A DNA stretch of 64,000 nucleotides from Ferdinandcohnia salidurans (GTDB lineage: Bacteria; Bacillota; Bacilli; Bacillales; Bacillaceae_L): assembly GCF_042680725.1 (NCBI RefSeq), contig NZ_JBHUEK010000029.1:1-64000 (forward strand), in the 5' to 3' direction. A model generated the notes under the pieces. That model did no database searches. It had not been told where the DNA came from and saw only the letters and a program-made list of their open reading frames with translations. Position 1 is the first letter of the stretch, and each line of letters starts with the position of its first letter. A program made the position numbers and the translations under genes. Below, piece by piece: positions 61,615 through 64,000 of this stretch.

Positions 61615-62091
61615 CCTCTTCATTGAGGGTATGAAGGGGAAAACCTGGCGGTAGATTCAGAGGAATCCTCTTCATTGAGGGTATGAGGAGGAAAACGAGT
61701 CGGTGGAACCAGAGAAATCCTCTTGATCGAGGTAATGAAGAGGAAACCGAGCCGGCAGATCCGTCGGAATCCTCTTCATTTAGGTTATGAAGAGGAAATC
61801 AAGTCGAAGGATGCAGAGAAATCCCCTTCATCGAGGGTATGAAGGGGAAAACGAGCTGGTAGATCCAGAGAAATCCTCTTCATCAAGATTATGAAGAGGA
61901 AAACGAGTCGGAAGATCCAGAGAAATCCTCTTCATCGGGGTTGTGAAGAGGAAAACGAGCTGGTAGACCCCGAGAAATCCTCTTCATCGAGGGTATGAAG
62001 AGGAAAACGCGTCGGTATATCGCGATATATCCTCTTAATCGGGGTAATGAAGAGGAAATCATGGCGGTAGACTCAGAGAAATCCTCATCAC
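61615..62091. repeat. Tandem 52-bp hairpin array, nine units plus a partial
   Basis: Unit starts are at 61615, 61667, 61719, 61771, 61823, 61875, 61927, 61979 and 62031, with a partial at 62083; the spacing is exactly 52 bp each time. Each unit carries a hairpin CCTCTTCAT-N7-ATGAAGAGG, then a 27-nt conserved tail (typically GAAAACGAGTCGGTAGATCC...). Unit 5 reads CCCCTTCAT...ATGAAGGGG, changed on both arms. Because 52 is not a multiple of three, a repeated protein is excluded. The array is in a 730-bp gap with no gene. Confidence 0.9.
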
Positions 62092-62259
62092 CATGCTCAA
62101 TTTGCCCCCACGTCCCAATCCATTTCCCACACGAGAGCTTTATTAGAATCTTGTACAATACCAAAGCACATTAATCGGAACCAATCTAACCAATCTAACA
62201 TAATCTGTTATGAAGGCCCAAAAATTCATACTAATAAATGAGCAGCAGGAGGGTTACAG

Positions 62260-62589
62260 ATGTTTTATGCACGGTTGGTTCAATATAAACTAGGAAATGG
62301 GCAGAGGTTAACCGCAGAGAAGCTAACAAAAGAGTTTGATCGAGTTAGTAGAGGGCTAATGGGATTTAGAGGGAATGTCTATTTTTTTGATGATTCTTCT
62401 GGTGAGTATCGAGCAGTAAACTATTGGGATACCAAACAAGATGCCGAGTCTGCACATAAGGTAATCTCTCCAAAATTAGAAGAAGCGTTACAGCAATATA
62501 CCAATGAAAAGCCTACTTATCGCTTCTTTGAAGTATTTGATGCCATTGATGATGGGGAGATTATCTCATCACATACCATAACTAAATGA
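62260..62589 (+). CDS. Small ABM-like (dimeric alpha/beta barrel) protein
   Basis: The 109-residue protein starts MFYARLVQYKLGNGQRLTAEKLTKEF and looks like an antibiotic-biosynthesis-monooxygenase-type ferredoxin-fold monomer. GFRGNVYFFDDSSGEYRAVNYWDTKQDAESAHK is the typical core of such proteins. Its function is not known. AGGAGGG lies just before the ATG. The lsrG product belongs to the same broad fold, but this gene is 9 kb from lsr and not recognisable as LsrG. Confidence 0.7.
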   Translation: MFYARLVQYKLGNGQRLTAEKLTKEFDRVSRGLMGFRGNVYFFDDSSGEYRAVNYWDTKQDAESAHKVISPKLEEALQQYTNEKPTYRFFEVFDAIDDGEIISSHTITK

Positions 62590-62619
62590 AAAAAGAGCTT
62601 GGTAATTCAAGCTCTTTTT
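62588..62619 (+). terminator. Terminator of the ABM-like gene
   Basis: AAAAGAGCTTG pairs with CAAGCTCTTTT. Confidence 0.85.
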
Positions 62620-62664
62620 ATGTGCCAACAAGAGTTGGACGGAGGAATACACAAACTTCCATAT

Positions 62665-62699
62665 TTTAACAGGGGCATAGGACCTGTCCCTGTGTCCCA
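62665..62699 (-). repeat. GGGACAGGTCC repeat, right copy (inverted)
   Basis: Read on the minus strand it has TGGGACACAGGGACAGGTCC, close to the left copy at 61531-61562. The two face each other across the array and the ABM-like gene. Confidence 0.6.
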
Positions 62700-63056
62700 T
62701 TATTTTTTCTTGTTGTATCCACGGTCTTCGTAGGGTTGGAGGTGTTCTAACCATTTGTTTTCGAGTTCTTGTAATGCTTCTTTTTCATTGTAGTAGGGAT
62801 CGTTTTTCTTTTTGAGTGTTTCTAGTATCTCAAAATTGAATGCAATTGCCCCGTAATGATTCCAATCTTCTTGGAGTGCTTTGTTCGTAGGTGAGGCTGT
62901 GCCTGCTTCTAAACTGAATTTTAACCCGTTTAGTGTTTTAAAATTCCTCGTGCTTCCAATGAAAAGCTTCCCATTTTGGTTATTTTTTATTTGATATACA
63001 CCAGCTTCAATTGGCATTTCTTTATATTGTTGTTTCAGTTCTTTTTTTCGATCCAT
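62700..63056 (-). CDS. GIY-YIG nuclease-domain protein
   Basis: This 118-residue protein is almost all GIY-YIG domain: EAGVYQIKNNQNGKLFIGSTRN, then a Glu-rich C-terminal helix (NEKEALQELENKWLEHLQPYEDRGYN). Such small domains are sometimes active endonucleases and sometimes only DNA-binding. The start is ATG 63056 with AAAGTGAG eight bases before it; a GTG three codons upstream is a poorer choice. It follows the DUF2087 gene by 20 bp on the same strand. Confidence 0.78.
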   Translation of the reverse strand: MDRKKELKQQYKEMPIEAGVYQIKNNQNGKLFIGSTRNFKTLNGLKFSLEAGTASPTNKALQEDWNHYGAIAFNFEILETLKKKNDPYYNEKEALQELENKWLEHLQPYEDRGYNKKK

Positions 63057-63076
63057 AGTGGACACTCACTTTCTCT

Positions 63077-63832
63077 TTATTGTTTTAGCCAATATTGACT
63101 GCCATCTTTCTTTCGTTCTAAAAATCCATAACTGATTAAATATCTTCGAATCAATACAAAGTCTTCAAACAGTCCTTTTAATATCTGGTTGATTTCTCTT
63201 TCGGTGTATGTGATGTTACTCTCAAAACGTTTTGTTATTTCACGCAAAACAATCAGTCTTTGTTTTTCTTTTGGTGGGAATTTTAGTAATCGACCATTGA
63301 TCCCTTCTGGTAAAAACTTATCAATGATTTCTTGTTGCTCCTGCTCTGTAACAGCATATCGATCATCAACCATTGTCGCTGTTTTATGAGGGGTAACAAA
63401 GGCTGGTGCGTATTGATCTTTTTCTTTTAGCAACTCCATGATGGCTAAGAAGGTCTTAGCTTGGCGTTCTTTTTCTTTTAATGCAAAACGATGATGTCTA
63501 ATTGTAGAGGTACTGCCAATCCCCATGTCTGCTTGAACTTCTTTATCGCTTTTTCCTTGGTAGAAAAGACGAAGTAGCTGATTTTGATGATCCGTAAGCC
63601 CAGTTAGTTTTTTATCAAGCTCGATTAAGTAATCAAATACAGATTGATGGGTAGCTTCGATATGAATACGTATATATCTTTCTGCTTCATAAAGAACTTT
63701 TTCATGAGGATAAATGACCCCTTTTTCTATTTTCTCGCCGCATAAAAGGCAGACATATGAATCTGACTCTTGGATATACCCCTTTTTAAGTTCATCTACT
63801 GAGGCATTCCAAAAATTTTCCGACATATCCAT
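63077..63832 (-). CDS. DUF2087-domain regulator with Cys/His motif
   Basis: The protein is about 251 residues. An N-terminal segment with CLLCGEKIEKG and IHIEATH could bind zinc. A LuxR-like helix-turn-helix follows (LTDHQNQLLRLFYQGKSDKEVQADMGIGSTSTIRHHRF). The C-terminal DUF2087 domain has YTEREINQILKGLFEDFVLIRRYLISYGFLERKKDGSQYWL. It is probably a transcription regulator and is co-transcribed with the GIY-YIG gene. The ribosome-binding site before the ATG is weak. Confidence 0.7.
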   Translation of the reverse strand: MDMSENFWNASVDELKKGYIQESDSYVCLLCGEKIEKGVIYPHEKVLYEAERYIRIHIEATHQSVFDYLIELDKKLTGLTDHQNQLLRLFYQGKSDKEVQADMGIGSTSTIRHHRFALKEKERQAKTFLAIMELLKEKDQYAPAFVTPHKTATMVDDRYAVTEQEQQEIIDKFLPEGINGRLLKFPPKEKQRLIVLREITKRFESNITYTEREINQILKGLFEDFVLIRRYLISYGFLERKKDGSQYWLKQ

Positions 63833-64000
63833 TGCTTAAACACATCCGTTCAAAGTTTGATTGAGAACAAACACTTTTATGAAATGTTTATCTTTTAATC
63901 AAAATTCTATAGTGTCTTTAGTTAAAAGTCAAACATTTTATCTAACTGTTTGTATAAAAGCAAACGTTTTGTTTTAAAGTTTAATTATCATACAAAAAAG
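63833..64000. other. AT-rich upstream region
   Basis: This stretch is at the window end, before the DUF2087 gene, with scattered copies of CAAACRTTTT-like words (for example near 63860, 63930 and 63960). It may hold the promoter and operators of that gene. Nothing firmer can be read. Confidence 0.3.

Noticed and set aside
61615..62091. The 52-bp repeats as a CRISPR array
   Set aside because: The parts between hairpins are conserved from unit to unit, so there are no unique spacers, and no cas gene is nearby.
61889..62164. A 91-residue minus-strand open frame across the array
   Set aside because: The 52-bp period is not a multiple of three, so the repeats are read in different frames; the frame is accidental.
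62260..62589. lsrG for the ABM-like gene
   Set aside because: It is 9 kb from the lsr operon, has no recognisable LsrG features beyond the fold and is a separate transcript.

Overview
The window is a low-GC Firmicute chromosome segment, almost certainly a Bacillaceae soil or endospore-forming relative of Bacillus, Neobacillus or Cytobacillus. The evidence is strong AGGAGG-type ribosome-binding sites, frequent TTG/GTG starts, a RocR/sigma-54-controlled rocD, YwmB-, YkvA- and YlmA-type proteins, CcpA (cre) and Fnr-type operators, and a ba3-type cytochrome oxidase. No rRNA, tRNA, intact insertion sequence, prophage or CRISPR array was seen. The segment looks like ordinary chromosome with accessory metabolic islands and many structured intergenic repeats.

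Layout. 0-5 kb: a YxcD-like pair, heme O synthase (ctaB), then an ECF41 sigma-factor operon (FAD oxidoreductase, sigma factor, methyltransferase) behind a matching ECF41 promoter. 5-10.7 kb: a membrane-anchored AraC regulator and a DctPQM TRAP transporter with a cre site. 11-15 kb: ba3 cytochrome oxidase (subunits IIa, II, I), SCO and a membrane protein, led by an Fnr-type box placed for class II activation. 15-24.3 kb: a cystathionine synthase/lyase-type enzyme, rocR and rocD, an arginine-deiminase-like enzyme, a metabolite:H+ symporter and an ornithine-cyclodeaminase-like protein, which together suggest an arginine/ornithine neighbourhood. 24-36 kb: mixed metabolism, including tyrosine phenol-lyase, a YlmA-like ATPase, a chemoreceptor, a branched-chain aminotransferase and a luciferase-like monooxygenase. 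36-39 kb: an ABC-2 exporter with its TetR regulator and twin operators. 39-42 kb: a MarR/MFS pair broken by an internal inversion, then an intact MFS protein.

42-53.4 kb holds a full autoinducer-2 (Lsr) locus: lsrR-lsrK on the minus strand, divergent from lsrACDBF. LsrB binds AI-2, LsrACD import it, LsrK phosphorylates it, LsrR senses phospho-AI-2 and LsrF cleaves the rearranged product. A recognisable lsrG is absent; a cupin and an aldo/keto reductase sit downstream of lsrK. 53.4-64 kb holds PepF, a YkvA protein, a LexA-like/WYL mini-operon, YwmB, convergent EAL and CBS-GGDEF genes for c-di-GMP, a YbaK-type deacylase and, near the end, a GIY-YIG protein and a DUF2087 regulator.

Non-coding structure is the main surprise. 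There are three copies plus fragments of a multi-hairpin repeat (42.1, 47.4 and 55.8 kb). A conserved hairpin module is shared by two otherwise different repeats (13.4 and 55.9 kb). A 154-bp hairpin repeat runs in tandem at 16.3-16.7 kb. A gap-free array of nine 52-bp hairpin units lies at 61.6-62.1 kb, with one paired change on both stem arms.
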